DNA of 64,000 nucleotides. Source: Theobroma cacao (taxonomy: Eukaryota; Streptophyta; Magnoliopsida; Malvales; Malvaceae). This document shows, in pieces, positions 34,701 through 46,906 of the stretch (position 1 is the stretch's first letter; each line of letters opens with the position of its first letter). Position numbers and translations under genes: made by a program. The DNA lies in the NCBI RefSeq assembly GCF_000208745.1, contig NC_030855.1, positions 6,095,839 to 6,159,838 on the forward strand. Reading direction: 5' to 3'. A model generated the notes under the pieces. It saw nothing but the letters and a program-made list of their open reading frames with translations. It ran no database searches and was not told where the DNA came from.

Positions 34701-37520
34701 AATTACAAAAGATTTTGCCTTGACTCCTTCACTTGATTTTCCCAAAGGCAAAGATTTCAAGGACTCAACAACGGCCTATCTTGACCACCATCATAGTTGC
34801 TGAAGCTTATTAAATCATTTACAATCAATCAAGTATCTCTCACTCTCTTCAAAACACTAGAAAACGAGGAAATTGGGAGGGGGCCAAAAGGGGAACATGC
34901 ACCCACAACGTTAGAGAAGACTTAGAGAGAGAGAGAGAGAGAGAGAGAATTTTTTATCTTCATTTGTTTGGACTTCTTTTTGTTCCCCTCTTTGACTTGG
35001 TTGAATATCAGTTTGGCTTTAAGAATTGGGTTTGGACAAATTATTTCCAAGCCAATGCAACTAGCATAACTACATGGCACCAACTCAGCAAACTGGAGAT
35101 GCTGACATCAGCAAGTGTTGTATGCCATTAGCCATTGCCAAAGCAATCCGGCCTTGATTGCACATTTTTAAATGGTTTAGTTACCCAATTCCTAAAATAA
35201 AAAGAAAAAAGGGACGGTGAACATTCAATAAAGGAAAGTTCAAGCGAACAAATAAACTTACTACTTAAATAATAACTGTCCTTTGTCATATAAGTTGTAT
35301 TTTAGCATTATCAAAGGAATCCTTGTTGGTTGTTATCTAATCATGAAATATAGTACTGTAACTCATATGTTTCAGCTTTCACACATTTGATGTTAGTAAC
35401 ATCTGCTGCATTATCCGGAAGGGATCTTACATTTTATGATGAAATAGACAAAGGAGATTCTGCTCCATCTAAAGAACCAGAGTGACACTAAAAATTCACC
35501 TAGCTTTAAATTAAAAGTTTTATCAGTTTATGAAGGTCAGAAAAAGACATTTTTTAATCTTTTACTTGGCTTGATATGCAGAATTAAAAAGATCACAATA
35601 AAAAACTAATTAGAAACCTGGATGAATTGGAAGAAAGTAAGGACACAGCCATACTTCTGGCGGCAGTGGATTATTCCCTGACCATTCATATGCACCAAGT
35701 ACCTATCAGGATCAAATATCAATAAAAGGCTAGCAAAGGCTTTCAAAGTTTTACCTCTTTACTAATAATAAATAAATAAAAAATGAGCAAACAGTGAAAA
35801 ACTAATATTTGTACCGAAAGCCACATTTTTCCCCATGACGTAATTGCAGTTGCACTACCATGTTCTAGAATCCACTCACATGCCTTCTCAACTGCCCCTT
35901 GTCCACCTTCAGGCCCTTCACCAAGCAGTCTCAAGGTGACATAATTTAAGACAGTACCAAACATAGTGCTTGGCCCTTCAATATGCAGACCCCAACCACC
36001 ATCTCTGTTCTGCAAGAAAACAAAAAGTCTTATAACATGGTAATTTTCTTCATTTGTTGATCGATAATGACGATGCCAACTAGCAGCAAGTAGTTGGGAA
36101 AAGGCCGTTGACTTAAGTGGTTCAGTTTTCCTTTGATCCAAATAGTACTCTGCTTGGTTATTACAAACCCAACTAATGTGAGAAATTATTCCAAAGCACC
36201 AACGGAAAAAAATAATAATATAATTATGTCATTATGTGTGCATATTATACTATACACTCAACATATAGAATTGATGGAAATTTAAAAACACACAAAATGT
36301 ACATCTACTTGCCTGATGATTGTATAGATATCTGCACATCTCATATTGATGCTCCTTTGATAGGACGGCATTCAAGGCTCCTGTAACAGATAAAGTAATG
36401 ACCTGTTCCATTTTATAAACAAAAATTAAATTACATGTCATCCAATCAATAGTTGCTGAAAAATGCAATACTGTCGATGTAAGCAACAAGCCATAGAGAA
36501 TGCATATATTCTGGAATCTGAGACTAACAAACGCAAAGCTAAGGACAAAATAAAGGCTTTGTTCTTTCATTACATTCTGACAATTGTCAAAAGATTCTAA
36601 AATAGAAGCAATTCAATTTCTTCAGTGCATTAAGCCCGAGAAAAGACATACAAGTATTTGCCAAATCAACAGTCAGATCAGACATGGCTTACAGGTTAAG
36701 CCTTACCAAACCGGGAAGTAGAAACATAGGACCCCCGTAATCACCAGGCCAATGACCGTCATCTGCTTGTATGGTTGAATAAAAATTGAGGGCCCTGCGT
36801 AATGTTGTCAATGTAGCCTCTTCCTTCACATCTTCAAACTCTTTCAATTTGACTTGTGGGAAATTAGTGACAAATTGGTTCTCCTTCGCATACTACACCC
36901 AAAAAGAAAAAGTTCAGTGACCTTCAAAATGCAATACAAAATGGCCAAAATAATCAACGGCTTAGAAGAAATGTCAGAAACAACAAGCTTTCTCTACTTA
37001 TTAAGTGTTTCCCCGCAATATAGATATGCAGTTGACCACAGTAGAAGATAATAGATTAAGCTTCCATTTCTTTTGTCATGCCATGAAGTCAATCATAGAA
37101 GTAAAAATTTAAATTTTTCTACAACTGAAAGACTAAGAAAATCAATATCCAAATCCCAACAGCAGAAAGCCAATTCTTTTCAAAAGTCACAAACTGTACA
37201 TTGAAAAGAAGGGAAGCGGATTACTTGAACAACTATTTAACAAAAATACGCAAACCCCCATTTAGTTTTGAACACCTAGATGAATTAAAAGAAGGCAGAG
37301 GCAGACTCACCTGAATTCTCATGAGAAGGTCAGAACTGTGCTTTTTCAGGAGACGATCAGTGGAAAAACTCTGGCGAGCCATTTCCACCTTAGAAAGCTC
37401 TTCTGGGGTTCCTGATTCAGGGCAGAATTCCCAGACTTGACGTCCCACATGATCGTTCGAACTCCTTAGCCATGCCCCATTATCACCTACACTCTCCTTT
37501 CCAATCTTAAGCCTCCACAT
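17664..37520 (-). CDS. CAS: Cycloartenol synthase (oxidosqualene cyclase), 18 exons, 761 aa
   Basis: It cyclises 2,3-oxidosqualene to cycloartenol, the first committed sterol step, at the ER membrane. Minus-strand exons: 37520-37311, 36892-36707, 36402-36313, 36009-35815, 35702-35618, 33876-33710, 31731-31543, 31307-31194, 30988-30866, 30788-30666, 30583-30485, 29439-29383, 28300-28254, 28156-28013, 27818-27641, 25917-25837, 18302-18219, 17777-17664. All phases agree. Every intron is GT-AG except intron 3 (GC-AG). The start MWRLKI and end GEY..CRVL.AP are typical of the family, and 761 aa is the usual length. Visible motifs: MWCHCR (258-263), DCTSE (Asp487 is the catalytic acid; normally DCTAE), and several QW repeats. 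Tyr414, His481 and Ile485 correspond to Arabidopsis CAS1 Tyr410, His477 and Ile481, which specify cycloartenol rather than amyrin or lupeol. Intron 16 (7.5 kb) holds an antisense copia element. Expression is not shown. Confidence 0.93.
19503..19806 (+). repeat. 5' LTR of copia 3
   Basis: It matches the 3' LTR from TTTAAGAATAATTATT to CTCTCAACA. It is about 95 bp longer because of a TA-rich block (19,636-19,753) that contains a duplicated 59-bp segment around an undetermined base at 19,694. Confidence 0.85.
19807..19818 (+). other. Primer binding site of copia 3
   Basis: TGGTATTAGAGC directly follows the LTR and differs at one base from the standard plant initiator-Met tRNA primer site, TGGTATCAGAGC. 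Confidence 0.85.
19968..25372 (+). pseudogene. Copia 3 gag-pol remnant
   Basis: Gag starts at 19,968 ([12 protein letters not shown], then [16 protein letters not shown]) and is closed at 20,279. After the insert it resumes at 22,099 ([20 protein letters not shown]). The rest of gag and its zinc knuckle are deleted near 22,315, where the frame passes to the protease region. Integrase (about 22,640-23,350) keeps LRTDNGT and [13 protein letters not shown] (about 23,920-24,650) keeps [24 protein letters not shown] and a YVDD-like YVDA followed by a stop. RNase H ends at 25,372 ([23 protein letters not shown]). More than ten stops make it inactive. Confidence 0.88.
20351..22093 (+). mobile_element. 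TAT/Ogre-like LTR-type insert splitting copia 3 gag
   Basis: It is flanked by a perfect GTGTG duplication (20,346-20,350 and 22,094-22,098). Removing it and one copy of that repeat would rejoin the interrupted gag frame. The ends are ATAACTCT and GATACGTATACTTGC. A 1.5-kb homologue lies inverted at 57,073-58,578, with shared blocks such as CTCTCTCTACAAA and GTTTACCACTT/GTTTATCACGT. No ORF is present. The CGTGGGAACGATA-type end resembles LTRs of TAT/Ogre elements, so I read it as a solo LTR, but other long-terminal-repeat families are possible. Confidence 0.7.
25452..25660 (+). repeat. 3' LTR of copia 3
   Basis: It starts TGTTGACTGATGG directly after AACTTGAGGGTGAG, a purine tract, and ends CTCTCAACA. 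It lacks the expanded TA block of the 5' LTR. Confidence 0.85.
34536..34800 (-). other. Coding-like fragment inside CAS intron 5, function unknown
   Basis: A minus-strand frame at 34,760-34,536 encodes 74 residues ([38 protein letters not shown]). Upstream on the same strand (about 34,960-34,800) lie a CT-rich microsatellite and leader-like text, and an in-frame continuation upstream is broken by one stop. The surrounding intron is low-complexity AT-rich text, and this block is less AT-rich. It may be a captured or retrotransposed gene piece. I recognise no family, and it may be chance. Confidence 0.25.
34925..34949. repeat. (GA)n microsatellite in CAS intron 5
   Basis: An uninterrupted GA dinucleotide run of about 12 units. 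Confidence 0.9.
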
Positions 37521-37800
37521 TCCGTTAAAAAGAAAGACCAGCTCCCCAGAATCTTTGCTTCTCTGGTAAAGCTGGCAAGTGTTTAGTCTTGTTCAGTATG
37601 AATGGCAAATGCCGTCAAGATAGAATACCCTGCTGCTAATTGGGAATGGCACAATAGTTTCAATTGTTAGATAAGTGTCGAAGATTTGTGGGGTCTTTCC
37701 GGTTGGCATGCCAAACAATTTATTTGTATTAAATATTTGAAAACTGGTTGCCATGTAAATTACGAAGAGAGGGACAAGAATAATAAAACAATTTATTTTT
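37521..37800 (-). promoter_or_regulatory. CAS 5' leader and proximal promoter, bounded by a fold-back element
   Basis: Only 281 bp separate the CAS start codon from the fold-back transposon. On the minus strand a CCAAT pentamer lies at 37,643-37,639, about 120 bp before the ATG. I see no strong TATA box. Any further upstream control must come from within or beyond the transposon. Confidence 0.4.
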
Positions 37801-37801
37801 G

Positions 37802-40800
37802 GTCAAAATATTGACCAAGTTCTCATATAAATGCATTTTATTCAATTTGATCTTTGCATTTAAAATCATAACAATTTAATTCATTGATTTTAAAAATTAC
37901 TTCATTTTAATTTCACTTTCTAACTGCATCTAATTTTACTGTTAAAAAGATATGTCAGTACTTATTTCAGCACTGATGTTATATATTTTGATGATGTGGC
38001 ACCCACGTGATGACATGACACTAATATGATGACGTAGTAATGCTGATGTTGCATTGACATATTGATGTGTCCGTGCCACGTGATAGATCACAAATTTTTT
38101 AAAAAAAAATTTGTGTTACATCATAAGGACAAAATTGAATAAAAATATAAAATACAAGGATTAAATTGAATAAAATTGAGATATTGAATGACTAAATTGA
38201 AAAAAATTAAAAATATAAATTTTTAAGTAGATAATAGATATACTTATTAATAAGCCAAATGTTTAATTGTAAAAAATTTATGATGTTAAAAAATATATAT
38301 AAATATGTTAGTCCCATTGAAGTGCTAGAGAAAAGGTGAATAACACTAAAAATTTTTTGTTTAGTGCTTTAGAACTTGAAGATCACTTAATCAACTAGAT
38401 GAAGGGAAGGACTAAAATTTGTTATAATTTTTTTAAAAAAAATTAGAATTTGTTAGAATTACAAGACACCAAGTAAAGAAAGGTAAAGAGAAGTGGATAA
38501 AAAAAGAGTATTTATAGTGGTTTAGTCCCCTTGACCTACATCCGCTATCTTGATTTCCTAATTAAGGATTTTCAACCCAACTTCACTAAACCAATGGAAT
38601 TAACAGCTTCCACCAAGCTTTTACAAGGTGAGCTTCTAACTCAAGCTCTAATATCTTATAATAATTTTAGAGTATTTCTCACACTCTAATTTTTCAAGAA
38701 AGAGAAAAAAAAGAAGTACAACTAAGTACCTTTACAAGTCTGGACAGATTACAATCAAACTCAAACACATTTTCTAGATTTAGAATAAAGAACAAGTGTT
38801 TTTAATGAATAATATTTAGGTTTTTGCACAAAGTAGCTTTTTTCTCTTCAAATCTTCAACTCCACTTTTCTTTAACCATTAAAACTTCCTTTTATACTTA
38901 AGGAGTCAAATTTTTCTTGTTGGAGACAGTTTTTAGCCGTTAGAAACAACTCTAATGCATTTCTAATAGTTATTTTATCCTCTAGTATTTAAATTTAAAA
39001 AGGAAGACAAACTTTGGGTAACCGATTACAAGCAGCTATAATCGGTTACAGCTTTTTTGTCTTCCACTGTCCTGTTGCTGTGTTGTCTACTCTAACCGAT
39101 TATAGAAGGCTCTAACTGATTAAGAGTTCTCTGTCTTCGGACTTCTCTTCTTCAACAGACTTCTTTTAACTAGTTATAACAGGCTTTAACTGATTACAAA
39201 CTTTATGTTTTCACTTCTCTATACAGTAGTCTTCCTCTAATTGGTCAACACTTCCCTTAACTGATTGAAGCTTTACTTCTTTCAACCATAACTGGTTAAA
39301 ATTAGCTTTAATCAACTAGAAATCTTCAAATTTTGAACTTGTCCATTTTGGCTCCCCTCAACAGTCAACAATATTTTCAAACTTGTTTTGGCGCTTGAAG
39401 ATACTAAGACTTTATGCTCTAACTGATTAACCAAACCTTTTAATCGATTAGCATATTTCTATTTTACTTCAACTTATCACCCAACCATGCCTTAGCTGAT
39501 TAAGGTCCCTTGATAATCAGTTACTAAGGTTTTGTTTTTGTTCATTACTTGCTCTTTCCCTCTTAACTGATTAACTCTTCATTAAACTTAGCACGCTCCT
39601 TAACTTGCCTTTAATTAACAACTTTGTTAGGGGTACAAAATTAAATCCTGCACACTTAAATAGTAAAGTTAGACATTAATGAATGAGGAATATTTTGTTA
39701 TCATAAAAAACATATAGAGTCAACAAAATATTTTCTTACTTGATTATTTTATTCTAAAATATATATATATTAATTTATCTTTTTTATAAAAATTTAGTTT
39801 GAGTTCTCCTTCTATAAAAAAATTTCAAAAAAATTTTATATCTAAAATCAAATTTAGATGAAAAACTTACATTATATTGGAATAAAATAATCTAAAAGGA
39901 TTAAATCAATTTTTTTCTTCTATTTATAATAGTATAAAAATTTGAAATTTATTTGACTTAATTTTTAACTTGAACTAAATTCAAATCAGCAAAATAGGTT
40001 GATTTAGTTACAACTTTCACAATTTACAAATACCCATTCTTTTGAAATTACTCAACCCTTACCCAATTTACCTTTTATTTAAATTTATTCAAAGTTTCTT
40101 ATAAAACAATTTTATTTAAGTTCAAATACCACAATCAATTTTTACTAAATATAAATTTAAATTATTAATTTGGATCTATAAAAAATTTGTAAGTACAAAA
40201 TAAAATGGCATAAATATTTATAATTATATTTAACTCTATTAACCATAAATGTAGTTTCTAGTCTAGAAAATTTCAACTTAAAAAATATAACTTGAAATAT
40301 TAAACAAAATAAAAACATAAAAAATATATAAAAAAATTGAAAGGATGGAGCAACTCAAATTCTATGGTTGTAATAAGAGGGTTTTCATGCTCAAATTAAG
40401 CAAGTTAGAATGAAGAATTATTTTTATAATCATTACTAACTCCATATCTCCATTCTTCATTTTTTTAAAAGAAAAAACTAAATCAACCTATTTTGTTAAT
40501 TTGAGTTCAACTCAAGTTAAAAAATAAGTCAAATAAATTTTAAATTTTTGTACTATTATAAATAAAAGAAAAAAATTTATTTCATCTTTTTATATTATTT
40601 TATTTCAATATAATGCAAATTATTCATCTAAATTTAACTTTAGATATGAAATTTTTTCAAAATTTTTTTTAAAGAATGAGTATTCAAACTTAATTTTTGC
40701 AAATAAGATAAATTAATGTACATATTCTACAATCAAATAATAAAGTAAGAAAATATTTCTATATATTTTTTAACACCATATATCTTTTACACTTAAATAT

Positions 40801-41263
40801 TTGGCTTATTAATAAATATATCTATCATCTACCCAAAGATTTGTATTTTTCAAATGTTGTCTTCAATTTAGTCTCTCAATATCTAAATTTTATTTAATTT
40901 AGTCCTTGTACTATATATTTTTATTCGATTTAGTCACTATGACGTGATATGAAAAAAAATTTTGAAATTTTTTTATCTACTATGTGGCACTGACACATCA
41001 ACTTGTCAATGTCACATTAGCATTACCACATCATCATATTAGTGCCATGTGGCACTACAACGTCATCACGTCGGTACCACATAGCATGCCACATTATCAT
41101 GTAGGTGTCACATCATCAAAATATGCCACGTCAATGCTGACGTCATCTTTTTAATAGCTCAATTAAATGTCGTTAGGGAAAATGACTAAATTGAAGCAAT
41201 TCTCAAAATCAAATGACTAAATTACTTCGATTTTGAGTATAGGGACCTGATGGGTATTTTGAC
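37802..41263. mobile_element. Fold-back (MULE-like) element with ~800-bp inverted arms
   Basis: The two ends read GTCAAAATATTGACC (plus strand, left) and GTCAAAATACCCATC (minus strand, right). The left arm (37,802-38,305 plus 39,726 to about 40,030) is inverted-complementary to the right arm (about 40,460-41,263). Shared blocks include ACATCATCAAAATAT, AATTTAGTC, TCAACCTATTTTG and AGTAAGAAAATATT. The loop is about 430 bp. There is no coding sequence. A solo LTR sits in the left arm, and without it the element is about 2.04 kb. The GTCAAAATACC...GGTCC termini are shared with the MITE at 52,061. I find no convincing 9-bp target duplication. Confidence 0.8.
38306..39725 (-). mobile_element. Solo SIRE-like LTR in the fold-back arm
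   Basis: Read on the minus strand it runs TGTTGACTCTATATG to GGGACTAACA. It is flanked by a perfect AAATA duplication (38,301-38,305 and 39,726-39,730). The opposite arm of the fold-back element keeps the uninterrupted site (around 40,750), which proves the borders. It is the same family as 12,267-13,644. It holds seven motif pairs starting 39,019/39,039, 39,093/39,113, 39,167/39,187, 39,238/39,258, 39,289/39,309, 39,420/39,441 and 39,493/39,514. Confidence 0.92.
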
Positions 41264-41432
41264 TATTTATTATTAATTACGAGTATTTTCTATATGACAC
41301 ACGTGCAACCTTATTATTTTAGTTTACTTTAATTAATAAAAATAATATGTTTTTTCACAAATCATTCTAAATAAGAAGGATTCTATTAATTAATTAATTA
41401 AATTATTTTTATAAAAAATTAATATCAAATTT

Positions 41433-44400
41433 TGTTTTGAAATGTAACTTTGAAGAGAATATTAGAGAGAAGATTAGAGAAAAGTAGTAAGAATGTAAGA
41501 AAATCTTCTATTTCATTTCTTGTTTCAGTATATCAACCGTCAACTATAAGCACACATAGATGGAGGGGAAATGAATTTACATAAACAAAAAAGATGAACT
41601 TAGTAGATAGGAATGTAATGTACATATACTAAATGAAATCAGGAGATGGGGATGTACTAACATAAATATGTACATTAGGTATGGGAGAAATATTAGTTAT
41701 TATGAAATACAATAGATATTCACATATATTCATAACACTCCCCCTTATATGTCCATTGTACTGTTTCATTAACAAACTTAAGCTTAAAAAAACTAGTCAG
41801 AAGGAAAAAAAAGTACAGCGTGGTCCATAATTACTCCCCTTCAATTTAGTCATGTTGCCACTGCTGAGGTATATCCCTTAAATGTATATTGTACTGTCTT
41901 ATTAAAAACCTTAAGCTAGAAAAACCTAGTGGGACAAAAACCAATCAAAAAGAAAAAAGAGTACAATGCATGGTCAATAATTGCTTCCCCTCAATTGAGC
42001 CATATTGCCACTTCAGGGCCAAATTAATCTTGCGTCTTGTTAACTTTACGCATTTCAATGCCATATACTAATTTCTCGAATGTTGATGTTGGCAATCATT
42101 TGGCAAAAAAATCTACAAAATTATTGGTGGAGTGAATCTGTTTAACATCAACTTGTTAACTAGAGTTTGTGAGTATAGAAAAATTTTGATGAGATATGCT
42201 TGGTCCTATCACTTTTAATATATTCTCCCTTGACTGATACAACGTAAGCAGCATTATTTTCATAAATTATAGTGGAAGAATTTGTAATCGGTGTTAAACA
42301 ACAAGAATTATGAATATGTGTTATAACGGATCTCAACCAAATACACTCTTTTCTAGCTTCATATAAAGTGATAATCTCGGAGTGGTTGGAAGATGTAGCT
42401 AGTAGCGTTTGCTTAGTAGAGTGCCAAGAAATGGCAGTGCCATTATACCAAAATAACCAATCGATTTGAGAGCAAGCCTTGTGCAAATCAGATTTATATC
42501 CCGCATCAATGTATCCAACTAAACTGGAGTTAGTGACATTCTTAGAATAATATAATCCCAAATCTATGGCTCTTTGGAGATAACAGAAGATATATTTTAT
42601 CCCATTTCAGTGTCTCTAGGTTAGTTCAAAACTAAAACATGCCAACAAATTTACCACAAAGCGATATTCGGTCTCGTAGATTTTGCCAAGTACATCAAAG
42701 CCTCAATTGCATTGAGATATAGTACTTCAGGTCCAAGTATCTCCTCATCAGGTTCTCTAAGACGAAACGAGTCTTTTTGGGGATCAAAAGACATTACAAC
42801 CATAGGGTGAGCCTTATCCATGTTAAAACGTTTAAGCAATTTCTCAATATATGCTAACCGATGGACAAGTATTCCATTTTCTTTGTGCTCAAGCTCTAGA
42901 CCAAGACAAAGTTTGGTTTTACTCAAATCTGTAACTTTAAACTCCCTTTTTCAAATATTTAAAAATTTTAGACAACTCTTCTAAAGTTTCAATCAAATTC
43001 ATATCGTCGACATAAACTGCTATCATAGCAAATCTAGTTTTCGATTTCTTAATAAACACGCATAGGCAGATAAGATCATTTTTGTACCTTTCCTTAATTA
43101 GGTACTCACTTAAGCGTTGATACAATATGTAGTCGGATTGCTTTAACTCGTACAAAGATTTTTACAACTATATTGAGAATAAGTTGCGAGAAGTGTATAC
43201 TTCAAGCATTTTGAATCTCTCGAGAATTTTCATATAAATATCGAAGTCTAATGAACCATATAGATACGCTATCACAACGTCCATAAGACACATTTTCAAT
43301 TTTTCAAAAACTACTAGGCTAATAAGGAAACGAAAAGTAATCATATCCACCATAGGTGAATATGTCTCATTATAATCAAAATCAAGTCTCTAAGAGCAAC
43401 CTTTGAGAATGAGTGGAGTTTTATATCTCACGACCTCATTTTTCTCATTTTGTTTTCGAACAATGACCTGCTTGTATCCAATAGACTTTACATTGTTGGG
43501 GGTTGAGTTACAGGCCCAAAAACCTCTCTTGAGTTAAAGAAGCCAATTCAGCCTGAATTGCTTCCTCCTACTTGGGCCAATCTTGTCTTTGACTACATTC
43601 AATAATAAATCGCGGTTCATAATCATCGTTTTATAATCTCATGAGCAATTGAGAGTGCAAGAACATCATCAATGATTATCTCAGTTCAATCCCAAATCTC
43701 ATTACAATATGTAATGGAAATCTCAGTATTCCTAGGGTTAGTGGTCTTATCATAGGTTCGTGCCTCTTCAAGGGCAATAAGCTCTCCTAGAGCAAGCTCA
43801 ACACTAGGCTTTGCTGGAGTGGATTGATGATTCCTCCCCTTTAATTTTCAAGAGACAGTATCTTTTGATCCTATCAATCTTCCACTCTTTAGGCGTGAGT
43901 CATTTTGATCCATTTCAGCTTGTTCTTCAAGAACAACAATCCTAACTAGAACATTCACAGTTGGAATATGAGACTTTGTAAACTTGGCAGCATCAGTAAA
44001 TGTGTTATTAAGTCTATCAGTAATAGCTTGTAAATGGATTATTTGCTGCACCTCATTTTCACATTCAAGAGTTCTTAGGTCTAAATGGGATAGATTTTTC
44101 TCATTCTAGAAGAAAATCTCAACTAGTTTCTACTTCTTAGTCATGGAAGCCTTAGGTATCCTAATCGGTGGGAACACTATTCATCAAAATGACAATCCGT
44201 GAATCTAGCAGTAAAAAGATCACTTGTCGTTGGTTTCAAAAACTTAATAATGGATGGTGAATCAAACCCAACATAAATGCCTAAACGACGTTAGGGACCC
44301 ATTTTAGTCCTTTTCAGCGGTGCTATAAGCACCTGCATAACGTAACCAAAGATGTATAAACATGAAATGTTTGGTTCATAGCCTAGAACCAATTGCATGA

Positions 44401-45889
44401 GAGATTGCAAGAGACTAGTAGTGGGGCGCAATCTAATTAGTGCCGCCGCATGCAAAACAGCATGACCCCACATTGAATAGTTGAGCTTTGTCCTCAATAA
44501 TGGAGTACGAATAATAATTTGGATACGTTTAATCAACGGTTTTGTTAATCCATTCTAAGAATGAACATGTGGAATCAGGTGCTCAACCTCGATTCCTAGT
44601 GAAGCACAATACACATCAAAACCCTTTGATGTAAATTTACTAGAATTATCCATCCTTATGCTCTTAATTGGATAATTAGGGAAATGTGCCCAGAGCTTTA
44701 TAATATGCACACGTAAACGTGCAAGGGAGACATTGCGCGTAAATAACAAGCAAACATGGGACTATCTGTAGGATGCATCCATTAATACCATAAAATATCA
44801 GAACAGGCCACTTGCCAGTTGTATTGGTCCACAAATATCACCATGGATTATTTGCAAGAATGAAGAGGATTCAAGATTCACCTTTGTCATAAAAGGTTTA
44901 GTAATGAGCTTTCCTTATGAACAAGTTTCACAGGTATAATTTTTGGACAACAAAACCTTTTTACCCTTTAAAAGGTGTCTTCTAGTATTTTGGATTATCT
45001 TACGCATCATTATAGCTCCTAAGTGACTTAGGTGATCATGCCAAAGACCGAACTCATCGGGATTTACCAGTTTCCAGAACATGTTAACGTAAGATTCAAC
45101 TGCTCTAATAGTGACACAATACAATCTTATAGTTAAAGCTTTCAGCTTTTCATGGATGGTTTTTTGGCCCATCTTATAAGAAGTGAAGCAAAAACATTCC
45201 TTACTTTGTTCATATATTGTCTCAAGATGGTACCCATTACGCCGTACATCTTTGAAGCTAAGTAGATTCCTCTTCAATTTACTACTTAGCAATGCATCCT
45301 CGATATGTAAAGTGGTATCATTTGGCAGAACAATTGTGACATTTCTAGAGCCATCAATAATTCAAATGAGATTTATATTCCTTTTTCTCAATAATTCCCA
45401 TTTGCAGTTGTATTGACAACTTCAGGTGTCTTAGGGGCCCACCATTGTTTCAAGGGATGAAAGGTGGCTTAAGGTCCGTTGTCAACTTCAAATCGGTTGA
45501 ATAGCATACAAAATTAAAATCTAAATGATCAAAGAATTAAAAAATATATTAGTTTCTCAATTGGTTAGAGCCCTATGCTGATAACGTGTTATAAAATATA
45601 ATTTTGAAAGAGAATATTAGAGAGAAGTAGTAAAAATGTAAGAAAATCTTGTATTTTATTTCTTGTTTTAGAATATCAACATCAACTATAATGCCTCTAT
45701 TTATAGGCACACATAGATGGAAGGGAAATGAATTCACATAAATAGAGGGGATGAATTTAGTAAATAGGAATGTACATACACTGAAGGAAATCAGGAGATA
45801 GAGATGTACCAACAAAAATATATACATTAGATGTGAGAGATATATTAGATATTATAAAATACAATGGATATTCACATATATTCATAACA
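41433..45889 (-). mobile_element. Copia element with both LTRs and target duplication (copia 4), gag deleted
   Basis: The LTRs are 41,433-41,737 and 45,587-45,889, and both end in TTCATAACA on the plus strand. A perfect AATTT duplication flanks the element (41,428-41,432 and 45,890-45,894). On the minus strand GTTATCAGCATAGGG follows the 5' LTR (about 45,585-45,571, primer region) and AAGGGGGAG precedes the 3' LTR (about 41,740-41,748). The LTRs differ by roughly 10-15% by eye. Only about 300 bp separate the 5' LTR from the protease/pre-integrase part, so gag is missing and the element could move only with help, if at all. Confidence 0.92.
42160..45292 (-). pseudogene. Copia 4 pol remnant
   Basis: In minus-strand order: the protease-to-pre-integrase region (45,292-44,915: NLLSFKDVRRNGYHLET, then FGLWHDHLSHLG), the integrase core (44,749-44,291: IKSIRMDNSSKFTSKGFD), RT (43,353-42,651: a FAMIAVYVDDMNLIETLEE block with the catalytic YVDD still intact, then TRPNIAL) and RNase H (42,561-42,160: VGYIDAGYKSD, SDRTKHISSKFFYTH). 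Frames shift between blocks and stops are frequent. The lineage looks unlike copia 2 and copia 3. Confidence 0.85.
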
Positions 45890-45894
45890 AATTT

Positions 45895-46170
45895 GTCATT
45901 ATGTTATATTTTAAGAATTAAGTCGTTATATTTCAATTATGTCAAATTTTGTGATTATATTTTATTTTGATTGATTATTGATAAGAAATCACAACGTGAA
46001 ATTTCACATTAAATAAAAATATACACATTTTAATAATGGACACATCATGTCTTTATTATTCTTACTAAGTCATGTTTTATTCAATTCCTTTACTATTAGT
46101 TCATCAAAAATGCCAATATAACAATCGTATGAACTCATGTACATTATTTCATTTCTTTTTTATCAATAAT

Positions 46171-46218
<48 letters not shown>

Positions 46219-46901
46219 TCTAAACAATTGCAGTGCATAAGCAAAACTCAACATTAAGTGATAATATAGGAGCGAATTTGATATTTATCTCGTTCATTAA
46301 TAATATAATTGTATAATTAAATTTTCAATCAAAAGTAAATGACTCAAATTGTTTTCACAAAAAAACTTAGTCTCCTAATTCACATTTATTTATAGAGTTT
46401 TAATTATATTAAGATGATTTTAAAAAATGTTTTATAGGCATCCACCAAAATGAGTCCACGTTATAATTTTGTAAAAGAATAATGACTATAACTATTGATA
46501 TACATCTATAATCATTAATTAACTTTCATAACAAAAAAAAAAAAAACTTCCTTAAAAGCTAATAACTAAAACTTTTAAGGGTTTTTTAAAGAAAAAAATT
46601 TTAATTACTTTCTTAATGAGAAATTAATTTAAGATTTAACTCGTCACACAATTGCTTGTTGATGAGAAAAAAAAATCAATGTTTGTTGAAAAAAATTGAT
46701 GTAAGTTGATTATTGTTTTGGTTAGTGATGATCTCGTTAGCATTTGGTTCTCTCTTTTTTGTCAAATATTTCTTCACGATCACATAATTTTGGTTGACCC
46801 ATGGAAAATATGTAAGTTGTGTTTCGTGTTTTATCTTTAAACTACATTATAATCTTTATAAATAAATACTTGATAAATTAATAATCTCGATTAAATAATA
46901 T
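45895..46901. other. AT-rich intergenic DNA with a (TA)n tract
   Basis: No ORF or RNA gene is seen. A run of about 19 TA units lies at 46,176-46,213. Confidence 0.6.
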
Positions 46902-46906
46902 TTTTG

